From: Holtermannia corniformis
Taxonomy: Eukaryota; Basidiomycota; Tremellomycetes; Holtermanniales
Length of the DNA stretch: 64,000 nt
NCBI GenBank assembly: GCA_001599935.1
Contig: BCIJ01000016.1
Coordinates: 426,108 to 490,107 of the forward strand
Reading direction: 5' to 3'
Shown in pieces: positions 54,032 to 64,000 of this stretch; position 1 is the first letter of the stretch, and each line of letters begins with the position of its first letter. The translations under genes were made by a program, and so were the position numbers. Below the pieces are notes generated by a model, which was not told the origin of the DNA, did not search any database, and worked only from the letters and a program-made list of their open reading frames with translations.

Positions 54032-54202
54032 GGTGATGGCGCTGTGTGAGCTGTGCTGGATGGTGCCAAGAGACACTCGCCCGCTAATGTTTCACGTGCG
54101 GCGCAAGCAAGAGATTGTTGTGCACGAGCGCGATACTGTAGTTGTACATTGCACTTGTCATCGTTGCAGGCGAGAACGAGGACTGGTACAGAGCAAGACA
54201 TC

Positions 54203-55231
54203 ATGGCCATGCCGCGTGTTGCGGGTTCATTCCAGTTTTGGAACGATGACCTGAGCGACGACAGCGGTCAGTCCTTTGTGTCTCACTGTCTGTCCCTTTG
54301 ATGCTCGGTACTGACGATCCACATGCAGACGTCGACATGACCGGGACAGACGTGCAGACGTGCAGCGATGGGGTACAGCCGCGGCGCGGGTATACGAGAG
54401 AATGGACGTATGTCGCTCCACCAGCACAGAGGTTCGTGCTGAGCTCGCGAACAGCTACGAGATGCGGCGTGAAGCACAGCAAATCGTCCCAGGTCTTCTG
54501 CTTGGCCCCGTTCAGGCTTCGATTGACGAGCGCAAGCTGAAGGCGATGGGCGTCACGCACATGTATGTCCAGATCGCGGTGGCGAGTGCAGCCGCTGATT
54601 GTTCGGCCACCAGCCTCTGCGTGCGCGATACCAAGGAAGTCAGGTTGATCAAGCCCATGTTCCCGCACTCGTTCACGTACATGACACTCGAGATTGAAGA
54701 CAATGAAGACCAGAATCTCATCAAGGTGTTTCCGAGGTCCGTCGGTTGCCAGCGCGGTGATTGACCTAGGCGCTGACGAACCCCACAGGTCCTCTGCGTT
54801 CATCAACGCCGCGCGTGCTGCTGGAGGCACAGTTCTGGTCCACTGTAACGGTCAGTCGTGTTCTGTGCCCGACTTTTCAACGGCGTGCTGACGGCTGCAG
54901 GCGGGTTCACGCTCGCGCCCGCCATTGTCGCAGGCTACATCATGGAGCTTCGCGAGTGTACCTGGCAACAAGCCGTGCACTGTGTCCAGAGTCAGCGGTT
55001 CTGCATCTCTTTCAATGCCGTGCGTGGGCTCTTCTCCATTATGCGTCGGTGGCTGATCCGTCGCAGGGGTACGAGCAGCAGCTCAAAGAGTATGAGAGCA
55101 TGTGCCGTGCCAAGGCGGCCGTGCTGCAGTACGCGGATGCATACGGCGGTAGTGCCAGCTCCGTCGTGGGCGGTATGGTCAAGCGTAAAGCCGAGTACGT
55201 TACTGTCCTCGCCCAGCTCGCAACGACCTGA
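54203..55231 (+). CDS. STYX-like dual-specificity phosphatase, probably inactive
   Basis: Exons 54203-54266, 54329-54407, 54455-54562, 54614-54736, 54789-54850, 54901-55019, 55067-55231; 239 aa, phases close. The fold follows STYX/DUSP: YEMRREAQQIVPGLLLGP, LKAMGVTHILCVRDTKEVRL, FTYMTLEIEDNEDQNLI, then the P-loop VLVHCN/GGFTLAPAIVAGYIM, the segment WQQAVHCVQSQRFCISF, and GYEQQLKEYESMCRAK. The HCx5R signature reads HCNGGFTL: the cysteine is kept but the catalytic Arg is Leu, so a normal phosphatase reaction is unlikely. STYX proteins act as phospho-substrate binders; here the loss is at a different residue from animal STYX. Confidence 0.85.
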
Positions 55232-55370
55232 CGCGCGCAGAACCGACGATGAGCTCGTCCGTCGAGCTCCGGGACTCTCCACCGCCTGGCTCTAGACATT
55301 GATAGTTAACGATCAACGTTGTATACCACGTATCCCTATGTACAGTCCATCCTACAGCAACGTCCAACGA

Positions 55371-56505
55371 TCACGGCGCCCGTCCCAGGACAATCGTAGG
55401 CGACGCACGCTCAACGTGTCGCATGCTCCTCGGCGAGCCGGGACAAGAGCCCATGCGAGCTTTGGCGTCACCCAACAGCTCCAGCTTGCGCTCAACACTA
55501 ACATCCTCCCCGACTTCCGACATCTTCGCCCAAGAGACCCAGCTCTCCAGAGCGGTCATCGACTCGCAGCGCGGTAGCTCGCCCAAGCCCTCTGCGACGG
55601 GAGTGGGCGGAAGCAAGATCCAGCTTGCGTCCGACAGACGCGGGTTTGCATCGTCCGACTGGACGGCGGCCGAGGCGTTGAGTTGTCCCGAAGACGCCAG
55701 GGCGCCGCCCATATTCCCAAGCCAGAGATCAATCACGCCCGGCGTCTCTTTGCGCGCCTTGTCTTTACGCGGTGAGAGGCGGAATGCGAATGAGCGTTGT
55801 GCCTTTGGCGTGCGAGTGGGAGTCGGCGGGAGCGTCTGCGTCGTCGACAGTGAAGACGTCGAGAGGAAGAAGCGCGATTTCGTCGGTGTCGGTGTAGGAG
55901 ACACGGCTGGAGTGAAGTGGAAGAGGGAACGTGGGCTTGTTGGTGGCGAATCGACCCCGGATCTCGAAGGCGACGAGAGGGCTAGGCGAGGCGGGGTATG
56001 CCATCGCCGGACACTGCGCGGCGTCTCGAGCTTGACGCTCGACTCGGTCGTCGACGTTGACGCTTTACGAAGCGAGCTGGGCGTCGAGGGCCGCCAGGGC
56101 GGGAGCAGTGGTGGTAGCTCGCTCGTGGGCGACATGCACGTCCGCACAGACACAGTCGGTGACGGCGGGAAGTGGACTTTCATTGGGCTCTTGGGGCTAT
56201 CCAGTAGCCCAGCTGGCGTCCGGCGGTCTTCGAGCGCAGAGAATGATTGACTCCGCCTGCGGAGTGTTGGCTCTCCCGTAGTGAGGAAAGCAAGGTCGAG
56301 CGGTTGGAGCAGAGGTTCAGGGGTCGGTAGCCTGTAAGGAAGAGGCGGGACCGGTGGGACCTCGACCTAGGCGAGTGATCCATATTAGCACCCAGCAACC
56401 ACCTTTGCTAGGACTACATACCTCTACAAGCTCCCTCGGTTCGACCCGTGGACTCTTGACGGTTTTTGACGAGACGGATGCTCTGCGTTTCTTGACGAGC
56501 GGCAT
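55371..56505 (-). CDS. uncharacterised Ser/Thr/Pro-rich protein
   Basis: Exons 56422-56505 and 55371-56366 give 359 aa (an upstream in-frame ATG at 56532 adds nine). The joint VEPRELVE/VEVPPVPPLPYRL supports the intron. The sequence is dominated by SPRS, TPT and PSS repeats with basic spots (KKRRAS, RRRSQS, RKDKARKE), typical of a phosphorylated, disordered regulator. There is one less biased segment near the C-terminus (ESWVSWAKMSEVGEDVSVER). No domain recognised. A long antisense frame (55423-56250) mirrors it. Confidence 0.6.
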
Positions 56506-56532
56506 CGCTTGTGCACAAACTCTGTTGCTCAA

Positions 56533-57157
56533 GGTTGGTAGAGCTCGCGCACTACCGCGAGCTTGCTCAGCAGCAAAGGTGAAGAAGGGAGCTGGAGACG
56601 GCGAGGCCAGCGCGGCGCATGTCGGGGCAATAGAACCAGCTTGGAAAGGCTAGCCTGGGACGAAAAGGGATGTGCGCGAACCATCCCAGGGACGAACACA
56701 CACGATCGGACCGGGCAAAGGACCGTTCGGGGCAGTCGGACAAGAAGCGGTATGCGTTCGAGAGTGGTTCGCGCACGTCAGTGAGCGCTGTGTGGTATGG
56801 TCATTGGTAGAAAAGTCATGTGGTGACAGGATAGCACAGGTGGCGATGTGCAGGCCTGGCTGCTCACAGGTGGCAGTCGGGCAGCCATGTCAAACGTATC
56901 CTGCACGCGCACCACTTGGGCTCGCGATGCGTAGAGCTAAAGCTGTGCTGTCAAACCTATAGACGAGTGCGTATAGCGCGTGTGCGATAGCAGAGCGCAC
57001 CAAGTGACCGAGCAGTCTGGTCGCAGGATGCGAAGCCGTCTGATACCTGTAGTTCGGAGTCGAGCTCAACGGCATGGCCTCTGATGCGCTTCATTGGGAC
57101 GGTACATCACGCAAAGCATCAGGTCAAGGCATATAGCTACCCAAACGGCACGCGAAA
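56533..57157. other. 625-bp intergenic region
   Basis: No gene seen. A 61-codon minus frame (56890-57075) has no motif. It lies upstream of the Ser/Pro-rich gene and probably contains its promoter. Confidence 0.4.
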
Positions 57158-57451
57158 TCAACCAGGCGGCGTCCTGATGATGGGATCCCTGTCCGTGCTC
57201 AGCAAGTGAAGCTCTCCTTTATGGCCGGCCAAAGTATAGACAGACTCGTCATTCGCCACCGAGTCCAGCAAATCGGTGCACTTGCTCATTACTCCTCTGT
57301 AATTGTCGCCGTTGAACTCCCACTGGGATTCACTGCCGAGAATCTCTTCGTGTGAAGCGTCCGACTTCGCAACGATCACAAAAAACTTCTCAGCTACTTT
57401 CACAGTTTCATTCGGGTCATCGGGGTTCTCCAGGTGAAACGTACTCGACAT
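57158..57451 (-). CDS. small single-exon protein, unknown
   Basis: A continuous 97-aa frame with balanced, non-repetitive composition: FHLENPDDPNETVKVAEKFF, VIVAKSDASHEEILGSESQW, SVYTLAGHKGELHLLSTDRD. It reads like a compact beta-rich or SH3-like domain, but I cannot name it. The ATG codons of this frame and of an 88-codon plus-strand frame (57450) overlap head to head; only the minus frame looks convincing. Confidence 0.45.
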   Translation of the reverse strand: MSSTFHLENPDDPNETVKVAEKFFVIVAKSDASHEEILGSESQWEFNGDNYRGVMSKCTDLLDSVANDESVYTLAGHKGELHLLSTDRDPIIRTPPG

Positions 57452-57682
57452 GGGCTCAGATTTGAATGTGTTGCTTGTGAGGCAACGATCGGGGACTGCG
57501 TTCAGCCTTTATGTGCGAGACACTCCGGAAGGCGTCTTGTCAAAGCAAAGGACGTCCGAGCTCGAGATGAGATGGCGCAATGGGTCCCTGACAAGACTTC
57601 TAGAGGGCTATGAGCTCTTGATCTCAACGGAGGACTGGAAGGCGCCGAGTGCTCTAGCGTCACATTCCGTGCTGTACAGCTC

Positions 57683-58078
57683 ATGGAGCGCTATCAAGTC
57701 ACTGAGTGTCTTGTGACGGAAGAAAGACGCTCAGCTCTTGAAGAGCAGACGAGGCTCCTACCCGCACCGGGGCTCGCTCCCGCCAGGCTAGATCCGCTTC
57801 GTTTCCTGCCAGTTACCTTGACTGCCTTTGATCATCAGACTGCCGACCTGGTACTGTGCCTGCGACCGGGACGAACAATGGTCTCCGACCGCTTGCGTAT
57901 CTCAACCCCTCATCTCGCCCAAGCTCTTTCGGACCGTCAGTGGGGCTCACCTGTAGTCTTGTGGGTCAAGGTGACGCTGACGTGGGTAATCTTGTCAACG
58001 TCAGCCGAGGAGCCTGTCAATAGGATCTCATTCCCGGTGGACTGCTCGGTGGCTTGGGTGGTCACGGATGGTCAGTGA
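57683..58078 (+). CDS. possible gene, unknown
   Basis: A 131-codon frame (MERYQVTECLVTEERRSALE, LRFLPVTLTAFDHQTADLV) with plausible composition. Splicing at GTGACG..GTCAG (57969-58002) would instead lead to a second open stretch (MVSDGPRTFKQLKALGRDAD) reaching about 58235. No family recognised and no strong start context, so this is a weak candidate. Confidence 0.25.
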   Translation: MERYQVTECLVTEERRSALEEQTRLLPAPGLAPARLDPLRFLPVTLTAFDHQTADLVLCLRPGRTMVSDRLRISTPHLAQALSDRQWGSPVVLWVKVTLTWVILSTSAEEPVNRISFPVDCSVAWVVTDGQ

Positions 58079-58273
58079 TGGGCCGCGCACGTTCAAGCAG
58101 CTAAAAGCCCTTGGACGAGATGCGGACACGAGATGGCGTCGTACAAAGGTAGCGCGCCTTCTGCAGGTCACTGTACCATATCTCCAAGAATGCAATAATG
58201 TCCTTAATCATCATCTATCGTCAACATATGCAGTCTAAAGCCACGATCACGCTGGCGAGCGAGCGCCTGGTGC

Positions 58274-59143
58274 TTAGAGAAGGGCAGCACCGATGGCGCC
58301 GAGGAGCATGGCGACGATACCACCCTTGCTGGCGAGTGCCATGGGGCTGGCGGCGCCAGAAGGCGCGGCAGAGGCGGAAGCACCGGCGGACGAAGCGCTG
58401 CCTGAGGCGGACGAGGCAGAGGCGCGGGCACCGCTAGCGGACCTGAGAGCGTCAGAGCGTGACTTGAGATGAGGGGAAGGACTGACGACGAAGCGGCACC
58501 TGATGCAGAGGCGGCGGCAGATGAGCCGGAAGCAACGGCGCCTGAAGCGCTCGAGACAACGCCGGAAGCGGCACCAGCGGCTGACGAAGCACCAGCAGCA
58601 CTGTTGATACCGTCAGCCCACGCTAGAGCATCAACCTGACCGAACTCACGCAGACGAAGTAGCCGAGCTGACTGCACCCGAAGCCGAGCCAGTCACGACG
58701 GTACCAGCACCCGCGGCCAAGCAGTCACTGTTGGTACCGGCAGTGATTTTCGATTCCTGGTTGAAGTTTTCCTTGCCCGTCTGGTCCTTGACCTTGAAGG
58801 TGACCGAGGTGCCCTCGGTGATGTTGACGGTCCAAGTCAACTGAGTACCCGACTGCTCGCCAAAGTCGACGCTAATGGTCGATGAGAGGGGGTAGCGCCA
58901 AAGGGCGGGTCACTCACAGAGGTGCGGCGCTGGGTTGACCACCAGGGATGACCGAGACAAAGTAAGGACCCTGACCACCGTTCCATTGGACGAGAGACGG
59001 CTGGCACTATAGCGAGGTCAGCGCGTGTGGCCGGGATGGCATCGACGTACCTGGACGAGCGATGGGGGAGTGTTGATCGTCAAGTCCTGAGCGAGGACGG
59101 CAGCAGACGCAGCGAGAGCAGCAAAGGCGTAACGAGAGAACAT
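58274..59143 (-). CDS. secreted GPI-anchored Ser/Ala-rich protein
   Basis: Exons 59051-59143, 58918-59006, 58871 down to 58656, 58600 down to 58487, 58442 down to 58274; 226 aa, phases close. Signal peptide FSRYAFAALAASAAVLAQ, then a compact beta-type domain (SLVQWNGGQGPYFVSVIPG, TQLTWTVNITEGTSVTFKVK, DCLAAGAGTVVTG). A long Ser/Ala/Gly O-glycosylation stretch follows, then a hydrophobic end with a GPI-attachment pattern (GAASPMALASKGGIVAMLL, GAIGAALL). This is a common design of fungal cell-wall proteins. The Ser/Ala stretch is spread over three exons that share near-identical repeats. Confidence 0.85.
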
Positions 59144-59581
59144 TTTGGTAGCTGTTGTCGTTGACGATGGGAGCGACGAGGCGATGGGTGTGATGCAATG
59201 GGTGTGGTTATGCAGGCAAAGGAGTGACGAGGCTAGCGTCGTGCATGTTTCAGGGTGCAAGTGAAAGGGGAGGAAGAGTGTCAGCACGGCTGCTGGCCCT
59301 GCGTAGCAGCAGCCTAGTGTTGGACTCACCAAAGACTCTTGCGGGGTAGTGGACGATGGACGATGGAAGACTGTTTACCCGCCCGGCCTTTGATCTTTAT
59401 ACCGCACCGGGTTCTAGGGCCCTCCGTTATGACGACCGAGGACCGAGTGACAGCTCAGGGGCGGCCAAGCTGGGCCGTGCATCGATCAGCCAACACGCGC
59501 CCAAGCCCGGTTACAGATCGCCCCGTGCTAAACATTTGAAACGCAACCTATGACGGCATGACGGCGACTAGCTCAGGCTAT
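59144..59581. other. 438-bp region between the GPI gene and the TFIIIC90 stop
   Basis: No gene seen. The first part is the 5' region of the GPI-anchored protein gene; an AT-containing element (TTTATACC) lies near 59396-59403. Confidence 0.4.
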
Positions 59582-62461
59582 CTAGGCCGACCACAGCCAG
59601 CGACCTCCGCAGATCAGGCAGCACCGCGCCGCCTCGAGAACAGTGTTGACGATGCGCCCTTGTGACGCAACGAGGGAGCGCGCAGAGCACGTCGAGCAGA
59701 TGCGCACAGTCGATGCGGTCAAAAGTAGGTTGGTCACGGCGCAACGGGCTGTGTCCGCACCGTCAGCTCCGAGCTCAAACTAGGGTTCAGGGTGAGGGAC
59801 ACGACGTACGCCAAAGGTGGCCGTTGGAGCAGACGCCATTGAGACCGACGGCGGCTGTACACGCCGGACACTGCTCCGTCGAGGCCTGCGCAGTCTGGCT
59901 GGCGTCTTGCACAGAGAGAAACTGTCGGTCTATGCTGTCTGGGCAGGGTCACCAAACGCGCACGTCAAAGGCATCACACATACCGAGCAGATCGCGATTG
60001 ACACCGCCGAGCCAGACCCTGATCTTGGCTTGACACCAGTTGGCGATCCGGTCTCCAAGTTGCTCCGTCACACCCACGGCGTCGAGGTCGCCTCGGGCCT
60101 GCAAAGCCGTCAGCATCGCCAAACCCTCTGCCGAAACGAAACATACCGCGATCCACTTTGCGAGCGTGAATCGCAACCTCCACCGCGCAACCTCGGCAAC
60201 GCCAAACAACTCGCTCATGAGCTGCCGAGGCGAACCCAGAGCGAGATCACTCTCATACGTCTTTGTCGCTTCCGGCGGGATAGTACACAGGGCCAGAGCG
60301 GCGGATGTCGCAGCTTCAGGATCGACAGAGTGCAGGATGTTGAGGATCCATGGAAGCAGGACCTTGTTCGGCGACGTGTCGAGGCCTGTCATTCTGTTAG
60401 CTCAACGTGCCGCAAGCGAGGATGACTTGCAACTGGGCGGTCGGGCTAGTGTAGCCTGCATATGCTCCTCCAGCGATACCTCGTCGCCCGTCGCGAGCTC
60501 GGGTTGATCGACGAGACAAAACACGGCATTGCGCTCCTTTTCCGGACGATACGACAGATCGTGGAATTCCATAGGCCTGTGGTCCGGATCAGCCTCCTAG
60601 CTCTACACATCGCCACTCACTCTGCAGCCCAAGATCCAACGCCTCCCCAGTCGTCAACGGCGGCCCATGCCGTCGTCGAGCTCGTGATGATCTCTTCAGC
60701 AGCTGGCCGGGCTTCGGGCAGTCTACGCTCCATCATCGTTTTGCGTGCCGCTTTGGTCGCGACCAGTGATTCGGTGGATGGCGCCAGTGCTGGATCAGTG
60801 TGCAAGTCGCGGATGAGATGATAGGTGAGCGAGGCGAGGACGATGAGAAGACTCGAAGGGCGGAGGTAGTGGATCCCTGTGATGAATGTCAGATATGGTA
60901 TACATTGCAGATGCAGACGTACCAACGCAGCGTTCGAATGGGTTGCAGCTTGCCCAGTTGCCGACTCGTGCCAGCTGCAGTTCTGTATTCTTGCCGAATT
61001 GGACTTCGCCAGCGACCACATTCGTCTGACACAGGTGAACGGTACCAGGCTTGGTCCACACTAGAAGATCCTGTTCGCAGATCAGCGCCGACGTTCTGGC
61101 TATTGCGATCTGCGGCCTACCTCGATCCACTTGGCGGCCGTGATTTGACGCCCGTCACCATCTACGCGCTTGATGGGTGTAGTAGACAGATCCCAACCAT
61201 CAGACTGGGCATTGATCGAGCGCCGAACCGAGAGGACGTAGAGCTCGTGTTCCGTGTCGACAAAGGCGAGCTGCGCTTGCCCTGCATGTTGTCAGTGACG
61301 ATCGGATACTGATCAGCCTCGTCATACATGTATTGACGGATACGCGGCGCCAGGCGCTCCACGCGAGCTCGTTGATCCAATTCAGCGAGACGATGACATG
61401 ACCGACTTGCTTCATCCGCGGCTCGGCACGCTGGTGCCTTGACGCTGTCAGCCACAAGTCAAGCAGCTTATAAGATACCCACTGCCAGAATGAGATCCCG
61501 CCTGCTCTGTTGCCGATAGCCAGCAGGCTGCCATCGACGCCAAACAGGGTCGGCTCATCAGCTGTAATCTGTTCAGACCACGCTATGCACTGCATCCGGG
61601 TTGCGAGCACTTGGGCGATTGGCGGTGGTTCAAGTCGCAGTTTGCTCTTGGTTCGTACGTTGTGTGGTGGGATATGGACGCCAGGATTGGCGGCCGCCAG
61701 GGCGGCATCGACGCTTTGGCGGGAGATGTTGGCTACCTAGCCAAAGTCAACGATAGCAAGGCACGACCTCAAAGTGTTTGACCTTGGTGTATTTGCCTTG
61801 CAAGTGGTCCCGCAGAGGCTCGTGCACAACCAACTCGAGAGCGTTGGAGAGCACGGCGATCAGACAGCTGTACCTCGTCAGCCTCAGTCTCGACCTCTGG
61901 CGATGCACTCACCCACCGTGCACATTCAGTCCCGATGGACTCCACACCGCCGCGCGAACGTTTGACGCCCTCTCAAAAGTCACCATTGTCCCCTCGTTCT
62001 CATCTGGCAACGGCATGTTCCCGTTTGCGGTTGCGCGAGCCACCAGACCATCCCAGTAAACCGACTCGCCGCTTGTGCCGATGCGGGAACCACCAGTGAA
62101 GTGGTGCTGCAGCTCGGCAAGTTCGATTTGCGTGGTGAAGAGTGGGAGCAGCTGGGATAGGACGGGTGCTTTGGGTGCGACGCCGTCTTCTTCTAGCGCA
62201 TCATCGGACCCCGAGTCTTCGGCGGCCGCATCGATGGATGATCGTGTTGGTAGTGGGAGACTGGAGGGCGCGTGGGGCGTCTGACGATATTAGCAATATG
62301 GTAGGCAGTAGACGCGGAAGACTGACAATGATAAAGACCTTGCGTCCAGCTACGGCCAAGCACTGGCCATCCTGACTCCAAGCGACGTACGAGATGTGAC
62401 TTGACACTGGCTGGTTGAGGTTGACAGAGCCGTACGCATCGTCTGGCTGCCTGCGCGTCAT
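59582..62461 (-). CDS. TFIIIC 90-kDa subunit (TFIIIC delta / GTF3C4 type)
   Basis: Subunit of the RNA polymerase III factor that binds tRNA-gene B boxes. Exons 62327-62461, 61913-62280, 61783-61867, 61479-61736, 61344-61430, 61121-61270, 60923-61070, 60621-60876, 60427-60576, 59964-60393, 59810-59921, 59582-59748; 781 aa, phases close. The N-terminal beta-propeller shows SHISYVAWSQDGQCLAVAGR, VRAAVWSPSGLNVHGG/CLIAVL, MQCIAWSEQ, GSLLAIGNRAGGISFWQW, WINELAWSAWRR. The C-terminal zinc region has EQCPACTAAVGLNG, CSNGHLWPRCAVTNLLL, RICSTCSARSLV and RCCLICGGRWLWSA, the layout of the TFIIIC-specific zinc finger. Two introns (60394-60426, 33 nt, and 59922-59963, 42 nt) are very short. Confidence 0.82.
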
Positions 62462-62704
62462 TGTGAGAGCATGTAGAGTGTGCACAGTGCTCGACAGTGA
62501 CACCAGCAGCAAAGTACAGAGTCGAGCCGAGCCAAACAATGAGGGGTTGAGTGCAGTCGCACTGACGTGGATGGCGGCGACGACCGTCGTGGTATGAGCC
62601 GGCAATCTGTTGCTTCTCCACGACTCACAAGATGGCACAAAGACCAAATACACAGCAGGAGGAGGGTGAGAGAGCCCGTGCACCTCGCGAATGCCCTACT
62701 GACA

Positions 62705-63605
62705 ATGGCAGACAACCTCACCCGGTTCCGCCTCGTGCACCCTGACAAAGACTTTCGAGCCCTCTCTCGCCGACTGCACCGGCTGCCGCACCTACCGACC
62801 GCATCAACAGACGAGCAGGATGCCGTCAAGGCGGAAAAGGAGCTGCTCGAGGTCGAGGTCATGAAGTTTGCGGCGGGGGTCGAGCGGACCGTACGGGGGG
62901 CGCACCAACTTGGCAAGCAGAGGGAGTACTATCAACGCTTGACGCGAGAGAATGGTATGACTCGTTGGCCTTGGAGTGGGCTCTGCTGATGGATGCAGGC
63001 GAGCGGGCAGAGGCATTGAGGCTCGAGGTTGAAGAGGCTCGAGCAGGCCTCTTGATACAGCGAAAGGAGCTAGCCCATGCGGTGCATTGCGACAAACTAG
63101 CAGCGGCCATCAAGGCCCGCTCAAACTCACGCTCGGAGCTCGACGAGTACGCGCAGCGCAGTCAGCTAGATACCAAGCTGATGCACTCAGGCAAATCGCC
63201 GCACTCCAAGCCTCGGTCGCAGCCCATCGCGCAACGCACGCATCCTACCTCGCAACCGCCCAAGCTCGGATCGAAACAATGGCAAAGATCACCAGCATGA
63301 TCCAAGAGGCGCAGGCATTCACTCTCGCTTCGGATACCGACGTGATGCCGTCGACGAGCTCCGCAGCGGCAGACAGTGCCCGGCTGAACCCAGTAGCTCT
63401 TGCATTCGAGCCGCGACCCGCCGCCAAGCGAGCGGCAGACGACGTCGAAGACGGTGAAGTCACCAAATCGCATCCGCCGTCGCCAAAGAAGAGGAAACCG
63501 ACACCAGAGGGACCGCGGCGGTCTGGCCGATCCACGCCCGTGCCGAGGGTGACGAGGGGCAGGAGGCCAAAGGTAGACAAGGAGGAAGGCGAACATTCAG
63601 ACTGA
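62705..63605 (+). CDS. THO complex subunit 7-like protein
   Basis: Likely subunit of THO/TREX, which couples transcription to mRNA export. Exons 62705-62954, 62999-63146, 63191-63605; 270 aa, phases close. The N-terminal half is long helical coiled coil: RFRLVHPDKDFRALSRRLHR, EKELLEVEVMKFAAGVERT, KQREYYQRLTREN, RKELAHAVHCDKLAAAIKA, and QIAALQASVAAHRATHASYL. The placement of a DKLAAAI..RSELD segment after paired coils resembles THOC7/Mft1. The C-terminal third is disordered and basic (SPKKRKPTPEGPRRSGRST) and ends KVDKEEGEHSD. Assignment rests on pattern, not on a diagnostic motif. Its start faces TFIIIC90 across about 240 bp. Confidence 0.65.
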
Positions 63606-63938
63606 TGCATACTGTGCGCTACTGGGTAATCTACTCGACCACTGCTCCAAGATCTCGCCGAACGTAGGGCCATCGATCGTACTTGCTCCGCGCTCGGCTA
63701 CCATTGAACCTAGAAGTTGGAGATTGCGCTGGGGCAATGAGCTTTGCGCTGAAGTGGACGTGCTGGCTCTGCTTGGTGTTGCTGAAGTACCGACGACCGG
63801 CTTAAGACTGACAAGGCGGTGATTTGCAAACGTTGACCAGTCGTCGTCCGACATTTGGCCACGCCCAGTCGGTACCGATGGCATGCGATCATGGGCTACT
63901 GTCTCCTTGGAAGGATCCCAAATACCAGTCGAGGCCAT
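63597..63938 (-). CDS. 3' exon of an unknown gene at the right edge
   Basis: A 113-codon frame ends at 63597 (ASTGIWDPSKETVAHDRM, SDDDWSTFANHRLVSLKPVV, LPQRNLQLLGSMVAERG, GPTFGEILEQWSSRLPS). Its stop codon overlaps the end of the THO7-like gene by 9 bp on the opposite strand. It may start at the ATG at 63938 or be the last exon of a longer gene running off the window. No family recognised. Confidence 0.4.
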   Translation of the reverse strand: MASTGIWDPSKETVAHDRMPSVPTGRGQMSDDDWSTFANHRLVSLKPVVGTSATPSRASTSTSAQSSLPQRNLQLLGSMVAERGASTIDGPTFGEILEQWSSRLPSSAQYASV

Positions 63939-64000
63939 CCGATGCAGGCAGCAGCACTGCGACTAGTCAGCATCACTATGAAGGCGGTGCGCATAGCGGT

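Noticed and set aside
55423..56250. 275-codon plus-strand frame
   Set aside because: It mirrors the Ser/Pro-rich minus-strand gene, which has a supporting splice; kept only as a finding, not as a gene.
58198..58437. Plus-strand frame rich in Trp and Arg
   Set aside because: Antisense of the Ser/Ala-rich GPI-anchored protein tail.

Overview
The window is nuclear DNA of a fungus, most likely a basidiomycete and possibly yeast-like. Nearly every gene is cut by many very short GT..AG introns, mostly 41-60 nt with extremes of 27 and 511 nt, and many carry a CTGAC or CTAAC branch site 10-25 nt before the AG. The proteins are typical of fungi: RGS-DEP regulator, Pex1/Pex6, Bre2, TFIIIC90, Asf1. I cannot name the species. 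I saw no rRNA, tRNA, transposon, CRISPR array or virus. Exon models come from hand-joining frames. For nearly every named gene the exon phases close exactly and the total length is a multiple of three, but no transcript evidence was available.

Layout. 1-5.1 kb: a gamma-tubulin complex component 2 gene running off the left edge, two uncharacterised divergent genes, and the splicing factor SPF45. 5.3-12.6 kb: glutaminyl-tRNA synthetase, histone chaperone ASF1 and tRNA methyltransferase TRM1. 12.8-21.9 kb: PEX1, a PIN-domain nuclease gene and PEX6 in one tandem block, so both subunits of the peroxisomal receptor-export AAA motor lie side by side. 22.7-29 kb: an RGS regulator, the COMPASS subunit BRE2 and a xylitol/sorbitol-type dehydrogenase. 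29.3-30.3 kb: two tandem paralogues of a small Cys/His-rich protein that I do not recognise. 30.3-38 kb: an alpha/beta-hydrolase, the DNA glycosylase OGG1, an extended SDR and a C2H2 transcription factor, followed by about 3 kb with no convincing gene.

41-64 kb: a low-complexity protein, a HIT protein, hydroxyacid-oxoacid transhydrogenase, a membrane protein, a WW-FF (TCERG1-like) protein, a VAMP7-type R-SNARE, another small Cys/His-rich gene, an Asterix/PAT10 protein, a STYX-like pseudophosphatase, a GPI-anchored secreted protein, TFIIIC90, a THO complex subunit 7-like protein and a fragment at the right edge.

The points most worth a second look are the small Cys/His-rich family with a shared intron position, the heavy use of micro-exons (3-18 nt) and of an unusual GTCCGT 5' splice site, the PEX1-PIN-PEX6 block, and altered catalytic residues in PEX1 domain 1 and in the STYX-like protein.
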